A DNA stretch of 64,000 bases from Aporrectodea caliginosa (GCA_020284085.1 JACEVL010000284.1:127001-191000), one strand, 5' to 3'. Positions 1-11,345 are shown, counted from the first letter of the stretch. Program-made: numbers and translations. Notes: generated by a model from the letters alone, not told the origin.

Positions 1-60
1 GAGATTTCTGCTCCATCTGCATCCGCCAACTCAGCTATAATGAGTACACTGATTGACTGT
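1..60 (+). repeat. SINE-like repeat, 3' body
   Basis: A short block carrying GATTTCTG, a CTGCATCCGCC segment and AGCTATAATGAGTACACTG. The same block recurs near 32947-33015 and at 37690-37755, where it follows a tRNA-like A/B box region. It is therefore probably the conserved body of a tRNA-derived SINE cut by the window edge. Orientation is taken from the 37.6-kb copy. Confidence 0.5.
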
Positions 61-2270
61 CGGTGGGAAGATGACTCGACAAGGGAGAGGACTGGTCAAC
101 CGCCCTTATATGCCTAGACTAAGAAAATGAAGTCGCTAATACTTCATACCCAAGGCTGCCTCAGGGCTAGATTCAGGGACTGCTCTTCCTCTTCTTCAAA
201 TTAAAACCATAATTTTTTATTGTTGAAGTTACTTCGATATTGTTGAAGTTACTTCGATATTGTGCTTGTGTTTGTATATTTCTAGTGACTGTTAAACAAG
301 AGATGTCGAACACACTGATGAAGCCAAAGTAGTCTTCGTGTCTGGGATTAGAACCATGGAATCTAGTCGGAATTAAATATAGAAGTAAAAGAATAATAAT
401 AGTGGTCTATCTAAAAAATATATATGTGTGTGTGTGTGTGTGTGCGTGTGCACATTGCAGAAATTAAACTCGTAACGTATGTCGCAGCTTTTAGTTTAGA
501 GATAAATAAATGGTTATTTTAATTAAATATTAAACAAGATTTGAAGTTATTACAGAATGACGGCTGGTAGACCATTCGTAAAAATAATCATCTGTTACAA
601 ACGATTACCATAAAATGCTGTGTCACTAACTCGGCTATGATGGTTATAAATAAAAGAAATTATATCGAGGGTTTATGCCAGAACGTCGTATCTACGATTT
701 TTTGAAAATGGACATTTTCACAGAAATTGAATCGACTGACGTCAAAGAAGGTACTGCCAGAAGGCCGTAGCTATGAGGCTTCATTAAAGACCAGTTGGTG
801 CGAAGATACAACACAAATTATGGATCACATTTAAACCCAGCAGTTTTCATGCCAGAATGGTTGCATCTTGAAGAAGATACATCCATCTGGCAGTACGTGA
901 AACTGAGGCATTTCTAAGATACGTCTCTGTGGCATAAATGAAGTATTTTTAGGCAATTAAAATTAGCGTGAAACAATGCTTATTTACTTACTTTACTCTT
1001 CAAACAGCTTAAACCAATTACTTACTTGCGTAGAAATTGGAGAGCGTAATATCATTTATGTTATTCTAAAGTTATTAGTTGTTTATACCATTTTGTAAGG
1101 GTGCGTTTTATGATTTTACACCAGAATGTTGTATCTTCAAAAAAATTATTATCTTGGCCTATCATTATTCATAAATTGTACTAGATTGTGCAGTATGACT
1201 GAATGTTTCTTCAGATATTTTTTGTTGGTGGTTATCTTGCAAATTACACAGAATTTATGACGTTTTTCATCATTTTATTTTCTCTTGCTAGAAGGGTGCA
1301 TCTTGACAAACTTTTAAAAAATTCACCTAATTATCACATTATGTGTAAACAATACAATGCATACTTTAATGCATTTTGAAAAGGAGTGTTACTGTTCAGC
1401 ATTTAGCTAGAAATAATTTTCAATGTTTAAATAAAAAATGATGAAAATTGTTTCTCAAAAATTACTGTAGCAAAGTTTTCGTTTTCTTCGTTTATCTCAA
1501 AATGTCAAAAACGTAGTTACGCTAGTCTGGCTTAAAACCCTCGATATATTACTGGAATAGATTATGAAGCGTTGTGACCCCACTACTGTTACAGTAACAG
1601 TACAGCTGACCAACATTACCAGGCATGAATTGTTTAAGCGTCTGCAACTCTGCATAAGAGAATTGAAGCATTGCATCGTTACTTTGAAGTTCAAGTTAAG
1701 AACGACATCAAGAGCATTACTTATGTAACAGAGATGTGTAGGCATTAGGCCTACTCGAGACGTTTTAAGGTCGTCGTAGGCCCTAGGCACTCTTGCATTC
1801 GTAGACCCAAACTGGAACAACTCTGACATTTGAAGACGTTACATGTGATTTCGCTAATGCAAAGAACCGTAAAGTTCACATTATCTAGGCTGTTGCACAG
1901 CTTAACTTTAAGATAATTTCTTAAAATTGAACTGTTTCAATACAATTAGGAAAATTATTAAATTAGAATTTGAAATTTCCTTTTTCCTTTTCGTGTCAAA
2001 TTCAATCATTAAACTTATTTTTACCAATATGTCATTTTCAGACTTGCGTAGGCCCAAGGAAGGATCGTAGGCCCTAGGCACAGTGCCTATTGTGCCTAAT
2101 GAATAACACGCCCTGCATATTATACTTTGGTTTCCTGCTAGCATGCCTATAAATATTGGATGAGATCAATTTTATGGGTCCGATGTTGGCCTATCGGGTC
2201 GATGATCTTCCAGCTCTCCTCACATTTGGTCAATACTGCATAAAACGTCGTTCAGTACTGCAAAGATCCT
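61..2270. other. Non-coding, AT-rich stretch
   Basis: No convincing exon was seen. It holds a 20-bp direct duplication (TGTTGAAGTTACTTCGATAT, about 222-261), a short TG run (about 427-444), and two copies of GTAGGCCCTAGGCAC (about 1777 and 2069). The reading frames here are short and lack recognisable motifs. Confidence 0.5.
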
Positions 2271-2274
2271 ATTT

Positions 2275-2440
2275 CATTCATTCGTACTCATGAGCCTAGA
2301 CTTTTGCAATTCCATACAATCATGCAGGACTGCTGAACGTCAGAATATTTCATCTACAGTCCCTCCTTCGCTGTGCCGCCAGATTAGTTGCCAGTCTTCC
2401 GAAATTCTCTCGTATGTCAGAGGAAAAAATTTACCGAGGA
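2275..2440 (+). mobile_element. LINE reverse-transcriptase C-terminal fragment (degenerate)
   Basis: Translation across two frames gives a segment reading like SLDFCNS followed by LLRCAARLVASLPKFSR. This resembles the conserved region of CR1/Rex1-type LINE proteins downstream of the polymerase domain (LDYCNSL...LQRxxNxAARLV). At least one frameshift separates the two parts. The fragment is short, so the family call is tentative. Confidence 0.45.
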
Positions 2441-2589
2441 AGAGTAAGGTTCAAGATCCTCCGCGGTCCGGGTCAAAGTTCGTCGAGGCTACTGAACCAG
2501 CATTTGCTTCTTTCTGTGTGCCCTGGTATCATAGGTAAATGTTTTGTTGTTCACTGTCAGCGTTTCTTGAAGACTTGATATAATTATGC

Positions 2590-2760
2590 GCGTCACGATG
2601 GCCAATTGGTTCGAGCACTTGCTTTTGTAACGCGAAGTGCGCCGGTTCGATCCACCCCGAGACGGCTTCAATATTGGAACCGTGAGCAAGTTGCTCAACG
2701 ACATTGATTGATGGTTTTTATTGCTAATTGGCGCTTAGTAAATAAAATATAACGAAACAA
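2590..2760 (+). mobile_element. tRNA-derived SINE (family A)
   Basis: An A-box-like TGGCCAATTGGTTCGAGC is followed about 40 bases later by a B-box GGTTCGATCC, as in pol III-transcribed tRNA-like heads. The tail contains TTGCTCAACGACATTGATTGATGG and GGCGCTTAG, which recur in related copies near 11630-11810, 29640-29810 and 35655-35790. No full tRNA cloverleaf is seen. Confidence 0.6.
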
Positions 2761-2925
2761 TAATAAATACACGATTAATAATGGTAATGGTAAAGACCCC
2801 AAGGATCTGAAGGCCACATAAAAAAAACTGCATGCTGAAAATATACAATTTCACTCTATCCCTGCCAGAAATATACTTTTAAAGCATTCCATGTTTCGCA
2901 TTTAACATGCTTAGCATCTCACTCG
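2755..2925 (+). repeat. Dispersed repeat shared with the inverted-duplication arms
   Basis: The segment with AATGGTAAAGACC, AAGGATCTGA, GCTGAAAATATA and CTTTTAAAGCA matches 38270-38410 in the left arm and its reverse complement near 56140-56275 in the right arm, with many substitutions. It is non-coding. It is probably the end of a transposable element that was also present in the duplicated locus. Confidence 0.5.
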
Positions 2926-3284
2926 GTATCCTGCTGGAAGATGAAATATTCCGTTATCTCACGAATGTCTGGCAAAAGGCCCTCTATTAGAAGGTAATAT
3001 TGTGCATTGACCTTAAAACCCGTTTCGATGAAGTGGATGTTCGAACGACCATGTGCAGAGACCACAAAGATACCATTAGAGATTAACTTCTTTCTTCGGT
3101 TAATGCCATATTGTCGGGGTTGTCGTGTCGTCATTATAGATTAGGCAATAATTTATGCAACACTTGGCTAGACCACCGAGCGTCATTAATCTGAAATGTC
3201 ATTAAAATTGGTGGCTATCTAACTGAATTATGTTAAATTATGCAGGGACACAGTTTTTAATGACTCACCGTGTATAATTAGGCT

Positions 3285-3660
3285 GACGATCAGCAATCGT
3301 TGAGCGTATCTGTGGTCTGCGGGCGTATTATTCCGTTGTTTTTATCTCCATATTTTAACCCAAACCTACAGGAAACCAAGAAAACGGGTCGACAAATGTT
3401 TAGGAGATTGACACTTGCCTGCGGATGAATTTCTCGATCTTTTGAACTCTATAGCGTCATGTATAATAATTCTAGCCATATTATATTCTTGTACGATGCT
3501 AGCGAATGGTTCTCAAATGCCCAATTACATAGTCCTATGTACGTATTACATATGTAAATGCATACATAAATGCACACATACACATCATAATACCTGATAA
3601 TATATACTTAGTAACACATACCTATATCATGCACAGTTGCACATATACATACATACATAC
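3285..3660 (+). repeat. Dispersed repeat with CATA-rich end
   Basis: This resembles 40170-40510 in the left arm and the reverse of 52440-52730 in the right arm: shared blocks include GCCTGCGGAT, CTATAGCGTCATGTA and GCTAGCGAATGGTTCTCAAATG. All copies end in degenerate CATA/ACAT repeats. It is non-coding and looks like an old transposable element. Confidence 0.5.
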
Positions 3661-3663
3661 GAT

Positions 3664-4050
3664 TTACTTCCTGTTGAGTAAGCTATATATATATGTTTTC
3701 ATAGATTCTTTCAACCCAAATATAAGTAGGTTCTCCTGAAGCGTTGAATTTTCAATCTCCTCCAGACGTGACTTAAGTTGCCTATTCTCAGACTCCAGGT
3801 TGGTTATTTTTGAGTTCTGACTTTCATAGAAATTGGTAAGCAGTTCTTCACTTGTCATATTCTCGAGTTTAGAGATATAAGCTACAATTGTTCATTGAAA
3901 ATTTCCTCCATGACAGGCCGTAAACGTTTTTCCAAACGACAGCATAACAGTTCCGTAATACGTTCGTCCTGGAACATATCCAGAATGTCATCTGCCCTCA
4001 GACCATTATTTTTTGCAATAGTTGTAACACTCCGATAGTTAGTTAGGACC
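3664..4050 (-). pseudogene. LINE ORF1-type coiled-coil protein fragment
   Basis: On the minus strand a frame runs VLTNYRSVTTIAKNNGL... to ...RLRPVMEEIFNEQ, then shifts frame and continues MTSEELLTNFYESQNSKIT, a Leu/Glu-rich coiled coil, and LQENLLIFGLKES. A coiled coil followed by an xNLxIFGLxE segment is typical of the start of the RNA-binding domain of LINE ORF1 proteins, the nucleic-acid chaperones that coat element RNA. The rest of the RRM-like domain is missing, and there is at least one frameshift near 3880. No linked reverse transcriptase lies next to it. It is a dead fragment. Confidence 0.55.
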
Positions 4051-4356
4051 AATTCAGTTTTGGTTGAGAGTGGTCCGCTGGAAGCGTATCTCTATTGCGT
4101 CAGCTGCACTGATTTAGCGCCTGTTTGTCAACGCTCGTCTCTGTGTACGCCGCTTCCAGCAAGCGATAAACTCAATAGCATATACGCCTTTCTTTGCTAT
4201 AAGTGCACTATTTTGAAAATAAATAACCCAAAAATCACTGCATTTTTGCGTGAGATTGTAGGGCCAAATGATGCGTTCAATTTGCACAACTTAGGGCTAA
4301 TGTTGGGCCTCCACCACATTAATAGTAGATTTCTACAGGATAAAAGCCGGAACAAG

Positions 4357-4577
4357 AAGCCATTCAGCGTCGCTCGAGCGTCGAACGGATCCAAGTTGTT
4401 CGCAGTTGATTCTCCGTTCCATTGATCAATGTCTCCTATCGTTAGTAAAGTTGGATGTGCTCCATCAAAAGCTGTCTGCGCATGGAAGTGTCCGAAGACT
4501 GTAAACTGTATTTCATGCAACTTGAAAGATGTCAGTCAACAGTGCAAACTTAGGCCTATCCAGAAATCATCTTAACA
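4357..4577 (+). pseudogene. Broken PAN/apple-like domain exon
   Basis: One frame shows ARASNGSKLFAVDS, an in-frame TGA, then APSKAVCAWKC followed by NCISCNLKDVSQQC. This parallels the intact exon at 12440-12788 (RAPNGTEVCAVD... APPKAVCGWKC ...SCTSYNWRDDIQVC) in order and cysteine spacing. The copy has a nonsense codon at about 4423, a short deletion before the APSKAVC block, and stops soon after the last shared cysteine. No signal peptide is visible upstream. It is probably the relic of a duplicated first exon of the recognition-protein gene 8 kb downstream, in the same orientation. Confidence 0.55.
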
Positions 4578-6030
4578 GCTGCGCTGCAATGTATGGTAAA
4601 GTAACTATTATTAAGGTCGAGAGTTATCTTTAAATGTAGGCCTATCTATTATGTCGACGTATCATTACGTTTGAAACATAACAGCTCGGAAAAGCTTATA
4701 ATATCTTAATTAAAAGCTTGGAATCTTCCTTCGCTTATTTTCTACCTGTTCGTATAATTGATGTGTCTCCTAGAACCGCTATTTCTGCGCTTTAAGGCTG
4801 ACAAGCTCGTTAATCTGTCATCTTTGCCACATCATTCTTCAATGGCCCACTGCTGAACGCTGTCAATCTCCGTCATTCATTTCAATCTTTGTATTCAACA
4901 CAATGCCATTGACAAAAGAGATCGATTGGATTGCGAGCCTCGTTACGAACATACATCAAACAGACGTCACTGTGTGTGCCGCTTCTAGAAAGCGATATGC
5001 AATTCACTTGTTGTGTATGGATTTAGCGTCGGCGTAACTCGTGTACAATGTAAAGCGATGAATAGATCGCAACACTGAGTGGCAAACAAGGTACACTTGA
5101 GAATACTCTTTCTTCTCTTCATCGAATACAAAATTACATTGTTGATGGTGACTGAATGCATTCAGTTGCTGAGCCACTGTAAACTGCTTATCACGTCAAT
5201 AGTTTTCCAACTATTTTCAAGTATGTGCGGGCCTAGGCCAAAAGTCGCATATTTTTGATAATATTTATGCAAAAAGACGGCGAAACTGCGTTTTGTTTAC
5301 GGATATTTTAATAACCTGGAAGTCGGCGTCTGTCAACAAGTTGTTGAAATTACATCTTACGCAATATGATGAGCAAACAGCAACTCCTGCAATGCACTTG
5401 GTGACTGTGCTCAGAGCAAAGAGCATTGTCCGTTGTGGGTTAGCGGCAGGGAAGGAACTGAAAGTCAATGTTCTCTGATGAATATGAGAGCAAAGTTGTT
5501 GACGACCAAGAAGTAGACAATTGATGGCTATTGGAAATCGTTTAATAGCTTCTCCGCTTGAAACGACCACGTGAATTGCGATCAGACTCTGCGCCCAACT
5601 TACAACAAAGTCTTCATTGTCAGCGATATTTAACGACATCAATGCACTTATTTGTCTAGTGTCTAGACAGTGACTTGTAGCTCTTGTTAAGAACCTCACT
5701 CATACAGCGTTTTTGTGAGATACTGGTATTACACATGTGCACATTATAGACCTACACTGTGAACGAAAAATATTATCTATTATCTATTATCTATTATCTA
5801 AATATCTAACATGATGGTAGATAGTAAGTGATGTATGTGATGACTAAGTGACATGATGTATCACGAGGCATAGCTACGTGTTACTGTGTATTGTAATGTC
5901 TAACATATAGTCGAGTTTTTGTGACATTCTTGAGTGTTTTTTCTTTATCATTTTGACTTCAGTTGCTGATGTATTCTTAGCAATCGTGTTGATTTTCCAT
6001 TTAATTGTTTCTTGATGGATAGCAGTATGT
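4578..6030. other. No recognisable gene; short tandem repeat
   Basis: A 144-codon minus-strand open frame (5265-5699) has no domain, signal or cysteine pattern that I recognise. A heptamer TATTATC repeat lies at about 5769-5798. Part of 4960-5030 resembles 4120-4170 (GTGTGCCGCTTCTAGAAAGCGAT), which suggests a small local duplication. Confidence 0.45.
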
Positions 6031-6095
6031 ATCCTACTAGTGTCGATAGATTCGGCTAGCACATATTTTTCTTTTTCGTTTGTACATTTAATCGC

Positions 6096-6296
6096 ATGGA
6101 CGATTCTCGGCAAATAGCCGACTTGGTTGCTTGTTGTGTATGCACATCACTAATTGTTGATTGGGATGAGACCTATACCTGTTCACTCTGTGGGAAGTCC
6201 TGGCACGAGACTTGTATTACTAATGACAATTGGACTAGTCTATTAGACCCTTGGCGATGTAATATGTGTGATATCCTTAGCCCCCAATGTCTTTGA
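6096..6296 (+). CDS. LINE ORF1/N-terminal PHD-type zinc finger
   Basis: A 66-residue frame starting at an ATG. It contains CCVC, CSLC, WHETC and CNMC in order, which fits the C4-H-C3 spacing of a PHD finger, with Trp before the last Cys pair (WRCNMC). PHD-like fingers occur at the N terminus of some CR1/Rex1-group LINE proteins, where they may help bind nucleic acid or chromatin. The stop overlaps the start of the endonuclease frame by 10 bases (6287-6296). The two may be separate ORFs, or one ORF split by a frameshift; the sequence alone does not decide. Confidence 0.65.
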   Translation: MDDSRQIADLVACCVCTSLIVDWDETYTCSLCGKSWHETCITNDNWTSLLDPWRCNMCDILSPQCL

Positions 6297-7498
6297 ATAA
6301 TTATCAACCCAATATGAAGTGTACACTAGTCCCACCAACAACCTTAACCACTGATGGGTGTGAAAACATAAAGCATAATAAATTGAACATAATCGATTTT
6401 ATGGATACTAAAAAACCTCTTCTGAACAATAAGGACCTTGATCCCGACACCAATTATTTCCCTGACTTCTTAAAAGAATGTAATTATCACAGTACTACTG
6501 AAATAGCAAAAAAATTCCAAACTGTTTCTTCTTCTTTTGCCGTTATGCATGTTAATTGTAGGAGTATTTTACCAAAAATTACCGAAATCCAGTACCTGTT
6601 AAATCAGTTACCTACCAATCTACTAGCTGTAACCGAAACTTGGCTAAGCGAGCATACAGTAAATTCTGTCCACGTCCCTGGATATAATTTTGTTTATGAG
6701 AACAGGAAGGAGGGAAGGGGTGGTGGGGTTGGTTTCTTTGTTAAGGAAGGGCTTGATTACCAGAGAATTAACACGCCGGGCACATTTACTTCTTTTGAAA
6801 CCCTACTTCTTAACTTTCCTCAACACAAAAATTCTGATATCTTAACTTGTGTCATCTATAGACCCCCTGGTCAGAAACTCGACTTGTTTATCCAGGAATT
6901 CGAATTACTTATGGAATATTTAACAAAAAATAATAATAAAAGGATAATGATAACAGGAGACTTTAATATTGACCTTCTATCCTCGTCTAATCACTCTCCC
7001 ACCAATGACTTTCTTGAATCTCTGATTGCTCAACACTTTCTTCCACTAATTCTGCAACCAACCAGAATCACTTCTACATCCAGTACCCTTATTGATAATA
7101 TATTTACAAATTCTGCTAATAATATTATTGAATCTGCTATCATTATGGCTGATATTTCTGATCACCTACCGATCATTACTTGGTTACTTAACAAACCTGA
7201 GCGACCCCGTAATTTAGGCAAGACTGAATTGACTAGAACTATAACACATGAAACTGTAGCCATGTTTAAAGAACTGTTGATTAAAACCGACTGGACACCA
7301 GTTCAACAGTTGTGCTTGGCAAATGAGGCTAATTTGGCCTATGCCTCATTTATAAATTTAATTAAACATAATTATAATCTAGCATGCCCACTGCAACATA
7401 AAAAAATTACTAAGAAAAACACCTTTCAGAAACCTTGGATGACTCGAGGCTTACTAAGATCAATTAAAAAAAGGAAAAATTGTATATTGCCTATATAA
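6287..7498 (+). CDS. LINE AP-like endonuclease (EEP family)
   Basis: A 403-residue frame. Residues about 85-300 form an exonuclease-endonuclease-phosphatase domain: VMHVNCRSI near the start, TETWL (catalytic Glu), VIYRPP, GDFNID (Asp/Asn pair) and ISDHLPI at the end (the SDH His motif). This domain nicks chromosomal DNA to prime reverse transcription. The frame ends within SIKKRKN in an A-rich run (about 7465-7482). The next frame picks up as LYIAYIKNPTPANKKTF, so a single missing A there explains the break. In an intact element this would be continuous with the RT frame that follows. Confidence 0.85.
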   Translation: MSLNNYQPNMKCTLVPPTTLTTDGCENIKHNKLNIIDFMDTKKPLLNNKDLDPDTNYFPDFLKECNYHSTTEIAKKFQTVSSSFAVMHVNCRSILPKITEIQYLLNQLPTNLLAVTETWLSEHTVNSVHVPGYNFVYENRKEGRGGGVGFFVKEGLDYQRINTPGTFTSFETLLLNFPQHKNSDILTCVIYRPPGQKLDLFIQEFELLMEYLTKNNNKRIMITGDFNIDLLSSSNHSPTNDFLESLIAQHFLPLILQPTRITSTSSTLIDNIFTNSANNIIESAIIMADISDHLPIITWLLNKPERPRNLGKTELTRTITHETVAMFKELLIKTDWTPVQQLCLANEANLAYASFINLIKHNYNLACPLQHKKITKKNTFQKPWMTRGLLRSIKKRKNCILPI

Positions 7499-9366
7499 AG
7501 AACCCTACACCTGCTAACAAGAAAACTTTTACTGATTATCGAAACAAATATAAGACTGTACGTAATAACTTAGAAAAATCTTATTATGCCAATGAGTTTC
7601 TGAAATATAATAATGATATTAAAAAAACGTGGCAAGTAATCAAAACAATAATTAAAACTGAGCATACTGATACAGGCATAAAGGAACTAATTATTGACAA
7701 CCAGACTATAGCTGACCCGGTTACCATGGCTAACAATTTTAACTCATACTTTACAGGCCTAGCTCAATCATTATCATTGAAAATCCCAGAGGCAAAGCAG
7801 TCTTTTCAATCTTATCTGCCTCCATCCTCTTTGAACTTCTTTGTAGTCCTCCCAACTAACCCCAGCGAAATTCTTACCATTAATAAATCTCTAAATGCTA
7901 CTCATAGTGCAGCATTGGATGAACTTGCTCCACATGTACTATCTCCACTAATGGATGTTCTGGCGACTCCCTTGGCGGAAATAATCAATTGCTCACTTAG
8001 AAACGGGGAAGTTCCCTGTGAGATTAAAATGGCCAAGGTAATATCTATACATAAACAGGGTAATAAAAACGAAATATCAAATTTTAGGCCTATTTCAATT
8101 TTGCCTTTCTTCTCTAAAATCTTTGAAAGAATAATGTATGATAGACTCTTCTCTTATATAAATCATAAGAATCTCCTTTACCCCCTTCAGCATGGATTCC
8201 AACCTGGCCACTCAACCTCAATGTCACTACTGGATATTCAGGACAGGATATCTAAGGCCATGGATAGTAATGAATTCTCTATAGGCATATTCTTAGACCT
8301 CGCCAAAGCATTTGACACGGTAGACCACAAAATTCTTCTAGCAAAATTGGAACACTATGGCATTAGGGATAAATCACTGGATTGGTTTAAAAGCTATTTA
8401 ACTGGTCGATCTCAGAGGGTTTTATGTAATGCTAACTTTTCTAATTTGCAATTCATATTATATGGTGTTCCACAAGGCTCAATCCTCGGACCTCTTCTGT
8501 TCTTAATTTATATTAATGATCTTCCCAATTCCTCATCACTGCTACGTTATATCTTATTTGCTGACGACTCCAATGCCTTCTTATTTCACTCTTCTTACGA
8601 CCAGCTGATAAAATTGGCCAATGAGGAATTGACCATGGCCGCTGAGTGGTTCAAAGCCAACAAATTATCATTAAATCTTTCTAAAACTAATTATATAATC
8701 TTCAGAGCTTCCAAAAAAACTATACCTATTACAGATTGTGAACTAACCATTGACAATACAATAATTCCACAGGTTGAAACATCTAAATTTCTCGGTGTCT
8801 TCATTGACCAGCACTTGAAATGGGATTCCCATATTAATGAAATATCTAAGAAAATCATGAAAAACATTGGAATAATTAGAAGAATATCTTACCTACTCCC
8901 CTCTCAAATACTTAAGAACTTATATTTTGCTTTAATTTACCCCTATTTAATCTACTGCAATCTTATATGGACTTCTACCTATCCTACACACTTAAAAAAC
9001 TACAGATCTTGCAAAAAAGCTATACGTTTGATCACTAACTCGCCCTACAATTCACACACTAAACCACTCTTTATCCAACTCAATTTACTAAATATTGAGC
9101 AAATTAAATATGTTCAGACTTGTGAACTTATGTACCGGTATGACAATAATTTGCTTCCACCGGCCTTTTCATCCTTCTTTGCTCCAGCCCTGCTCACCAC
9201 CCAAACCAGAAGTAATCGTTCTTATGTATGCAACTTTGCTAGAACTAATACCCGCAAATTCTCAATCAGGTATCAAGGACCCCTTTTATGGAATAATTTA
9301 CCGCATCTCATTCGAACAGCATCAGGTCTCCCCCACTTTAAAGTCTCATTCGTGCACACACAATGA
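7480..9366 (+). CDS. LINE reverse transcriptase
   Basis: A 628-residue frame holding a complete RT core: NFRPISILPFFSKIFE, HGFQPGHST, LDLAKAFDTVDH (first catalytic Asp), GVPQGSILGPLLFLIYINDL, and FADDSN with the catalytic Asp pair. NKLSLNLSKTNYIIF and TKFLGVFIDQHLKW follow. The C-terminal region ends with FSIRYQGPLLWNNLP, as in CR1/Rex1-group LINEs. The enzyme copies element RNA at the nicked target. The frame is open throughout, but as a protein it depends on restoring the frame break at about 7480. Confidence 0.88.
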   Translation: MYIAYIKNPTPANKKTFTDYRNKYKTVRNNLEKSYYANEFLKYNNDIKKTWQVIKTIIKTEHTDTGIKELIIDNQTIADPVTMANNFNSYFTGLAQSLSLKIPEAKQSFQSYLPPSSLNFFVVLPTNPSEILTINKSLNATHSAALDELAPHVLSPLMDVLATPLAEIINCSLRNGEVPCEIKMAKVISIHKQGNKNEISNFRPISILPFFSKIFERIMYDRLFSYINHKNLLYPLQHGFQPGHSTSMSLLDIQDRISKAMDSNEFSIGIFLDLAKAFDTVDHKILLAKLEHYGIRDKSLDWFKSYLTGRSQRVLCNANFSNLQFILYGVPQGSILGPLLFLIYINDLPNSSSLLRYILFADDSNAFLFHSSYDQLIKLANEELTMAAEWFKANKLSLNLSKTNYIIFRASKKTIPITDCELTIDNTIIPQVETSKFLGVFIDQHLKWDSHINEISKKIMKNIGIIRRISYLLPSQILKNLYFALIYPYLIYCNLIWTSTYPTHLKNYRSCKKAIRLITNSPYNSHTKPLFIQLNLLNIEQIKYVQTCELMYRYDNNLLPPAFSSFFAPALLTTQTRSNRSYVCNFARTNTRKFSIRYQGPLLWNNLPHLIRTASGLPHFKVSFVHTQ

Positions 9367-9659
9367 ATAAATGAAAATATATTCACATCCCGGATTCAGT
9401 CTTTGTAGTCAATCTAATAATATATCTCCAACATTACATATTTTATTAACCAGTCACTTGTCAATTTAAGTAGGCCCCTATCTAGCGGGACCCGTCCCTT
9501 CTGGTGAGCCTATTGTTCCTGATCAACTCTCGTTGCTTATTAGCTCAATGTGTTGTTTTAATCTTTGATTGTTCGATTATATGACTATGTTGTTCAACAC
9601 TTGTATCTGTTACTGGGATCAATAAAGTGAATTGAATTGAAAAATCGAACCCGATAATT

Positions 9660-11195
9660 ATTACAAATGACTGATATCATCACCATTATTACTCTCATCC
9701 TCATCGTCGGTTTCTTTTCATCCGAAGTCAGAATGGTGCATCTTCCGAATGTTGTAGATGAAAATGGGGCCCGAAGTATGTCTTAAAGAGACAAATTGAA
9801 GGGAGAAAAGTCAAGCTTAAGGTGCGTATTATTGCAGTAGTAGGCGTAATTGTCGGATGGCTAAGAGCGTGGCAATATTAATAGGGTGACATAAATCAAG
9901 TCTCACAAACCGAAGTGAGGCAAAACAGAAGATTATTCAAAGTTGTTGCAACTAGGTTTAATCGGAGCTACAAGAATAGTAACTCAGTGATTACACAAAA
10001 TGGCTTTATATTTTCACTACAGTTTTCGAACCGGTCTTGAAACGATTACTGCGAGCGGTTTATCACTTACGACGGTTTGATTAGTACCAACCGACCATAT
10101 TGCGTTGGTAAGTTTCTTCAGAAATGACACCGTCGTGACTTTTTTGAACATCCATGGTAGCAGTCAATATTTGTAAATTGCTTGTACTGTGGTGACAAAT
10201 TTACATGGTTTTAGTTCTATTGGAATTGTTTGATTTTCGCATTATTTAAACAATAACTAAAGAGTTCGTTTTTCTGATCACGGAGTATATCAGTGTCCAC
10301 GGATAATAAGTTGACGTGTTTAACTGTTTATGCACTCCAAGTATCTCCAAACATCACTTTGAACAGAAAGGCACTTTCGGCGCTTGCTAATCAATTGTGC
10401 ACAAGGGCCTACTTCTCTTATTGTTTCTCTTCCAGGACATTGCGCTGTAAAATATGTCTTGTGTATTCAGATTGGGAGCACCTCTGATACGTTTTCTCGA
10501 AGAGGCGCTACATAAATAATAAGAACTTACAGTAACAATTACATGCGTGGGCCACAGGCTGCCCTTAGCCTCTCACCCTAACCGACCACCCTAATTGGCC
10601 GCAATAATTTCTTCCCCCTTCCCCTATCCTCCATCCCAGTTAGGTTACAGTACTGAAGTCAATTGATCAAAATAGCAAGCAACTAGGAGCGTGTTAGTTC
10701 AACCCCAATAGGCACTGGTCATATCTACATGTAGGCTATAACGTTCTATGATCGTTAATTTCCATTTATTTATGGGAGGCTTAATGGACCTCTTTGGTAG
10801 TGGCTGAGGCTGCGATTACCGATTTGGTAGCAGTCATTTTGACGTACAATAGGGTCTAGATTTCGGCGTCTTCTGAACTAAGCGGCTTGTACGACTGAAC
10901 ACTAAGACATTTCGGTGGTTGAATTGTTCACGTGGTGCATCTACACATTTAGTAAAATAATCTGAAATCTAAGCCTGTCTGGAGAATCCATAGCCGATAC
11001 TCCTTATTCGGGTAACTAATAGTGTGCTTCAAACACGACGCGTATCGTTGATATTGTAACCAACGACACATCCACTGGACTTTGTCTGTTATTTTCTTTC
11101 TCTACTTTTCACAGACCTCGGCAGAATTGGGACAGAATTACGTAAGCCATCAGCCACATTTGTACAGCCAGACATCCCTCTTTAAGAGCATATAA
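9660..11195. other. No recognisable gene
   Basis: Moderately AT-rich sequence with only short open frames. No splice-bounded exon with a known domain was seen on either strand, and no long repeat was recognised. Confidence 0.45.
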
Positions 11196-11345
11196 TATAT
11201 ATATATAATATATATATATATATTGTTATTGTTATAGCGCATTCATTAAGCGCTAAGTATAATGACCAAGGCATCAGTTGATGGCGCTGAGCAATTGTGA
11301 GTGAAGGACCTGCTCATTGCTCAAGGCCCTATGCACCTTGATCTG
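11196..11345 (-). repeat. TA microsatellite and SINE-like fragment
   Basis: A TA run (about 11191-11222) is followed by TATAGCGC, GAGCAATTGTGAGTGAAGGACCTGC and related words, which match the SINE at 16970-17195 in the same orientation. The tRNA-like head is not intact here. Confidence 0.45.

Larger units (their letters stand above)
6096..9643 (+). mobile_element. Nearly complete LINE (CR1/Rex1-like) with PHD, endonuclease and RT
   Basis: A full set of LINE coding parts on one strand: a zinc finger (6096-6296), an AP-like endonuclease (6287-7498) and a reverse transcriptase (7480-9366). A 3' untranslated region follows, containing TCTAGCGGGACCCGTCCCTTCTGG and ending in AATAAAGTGAATTGAATTGAA. 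Short repeated 3' tails of this kind are usual for CR1-group LINEs, which lack a plain poly(A). The 5' end is not defined; it probably lies somewhat upstream of 6096. Only one clear frame defect is seen, at the endonuclease/RT junction, so the copy is relatively young. A similar 3' end occurs at about 51955-52100. Confidence 0.85.

Noticed and set aside
5265..5699. 144-codon minus-strand ORF
   Set aside because: No motif, no signal, no splice context and no repeat relationship recognised. Length alone is not enough in this AT-rich DNA.
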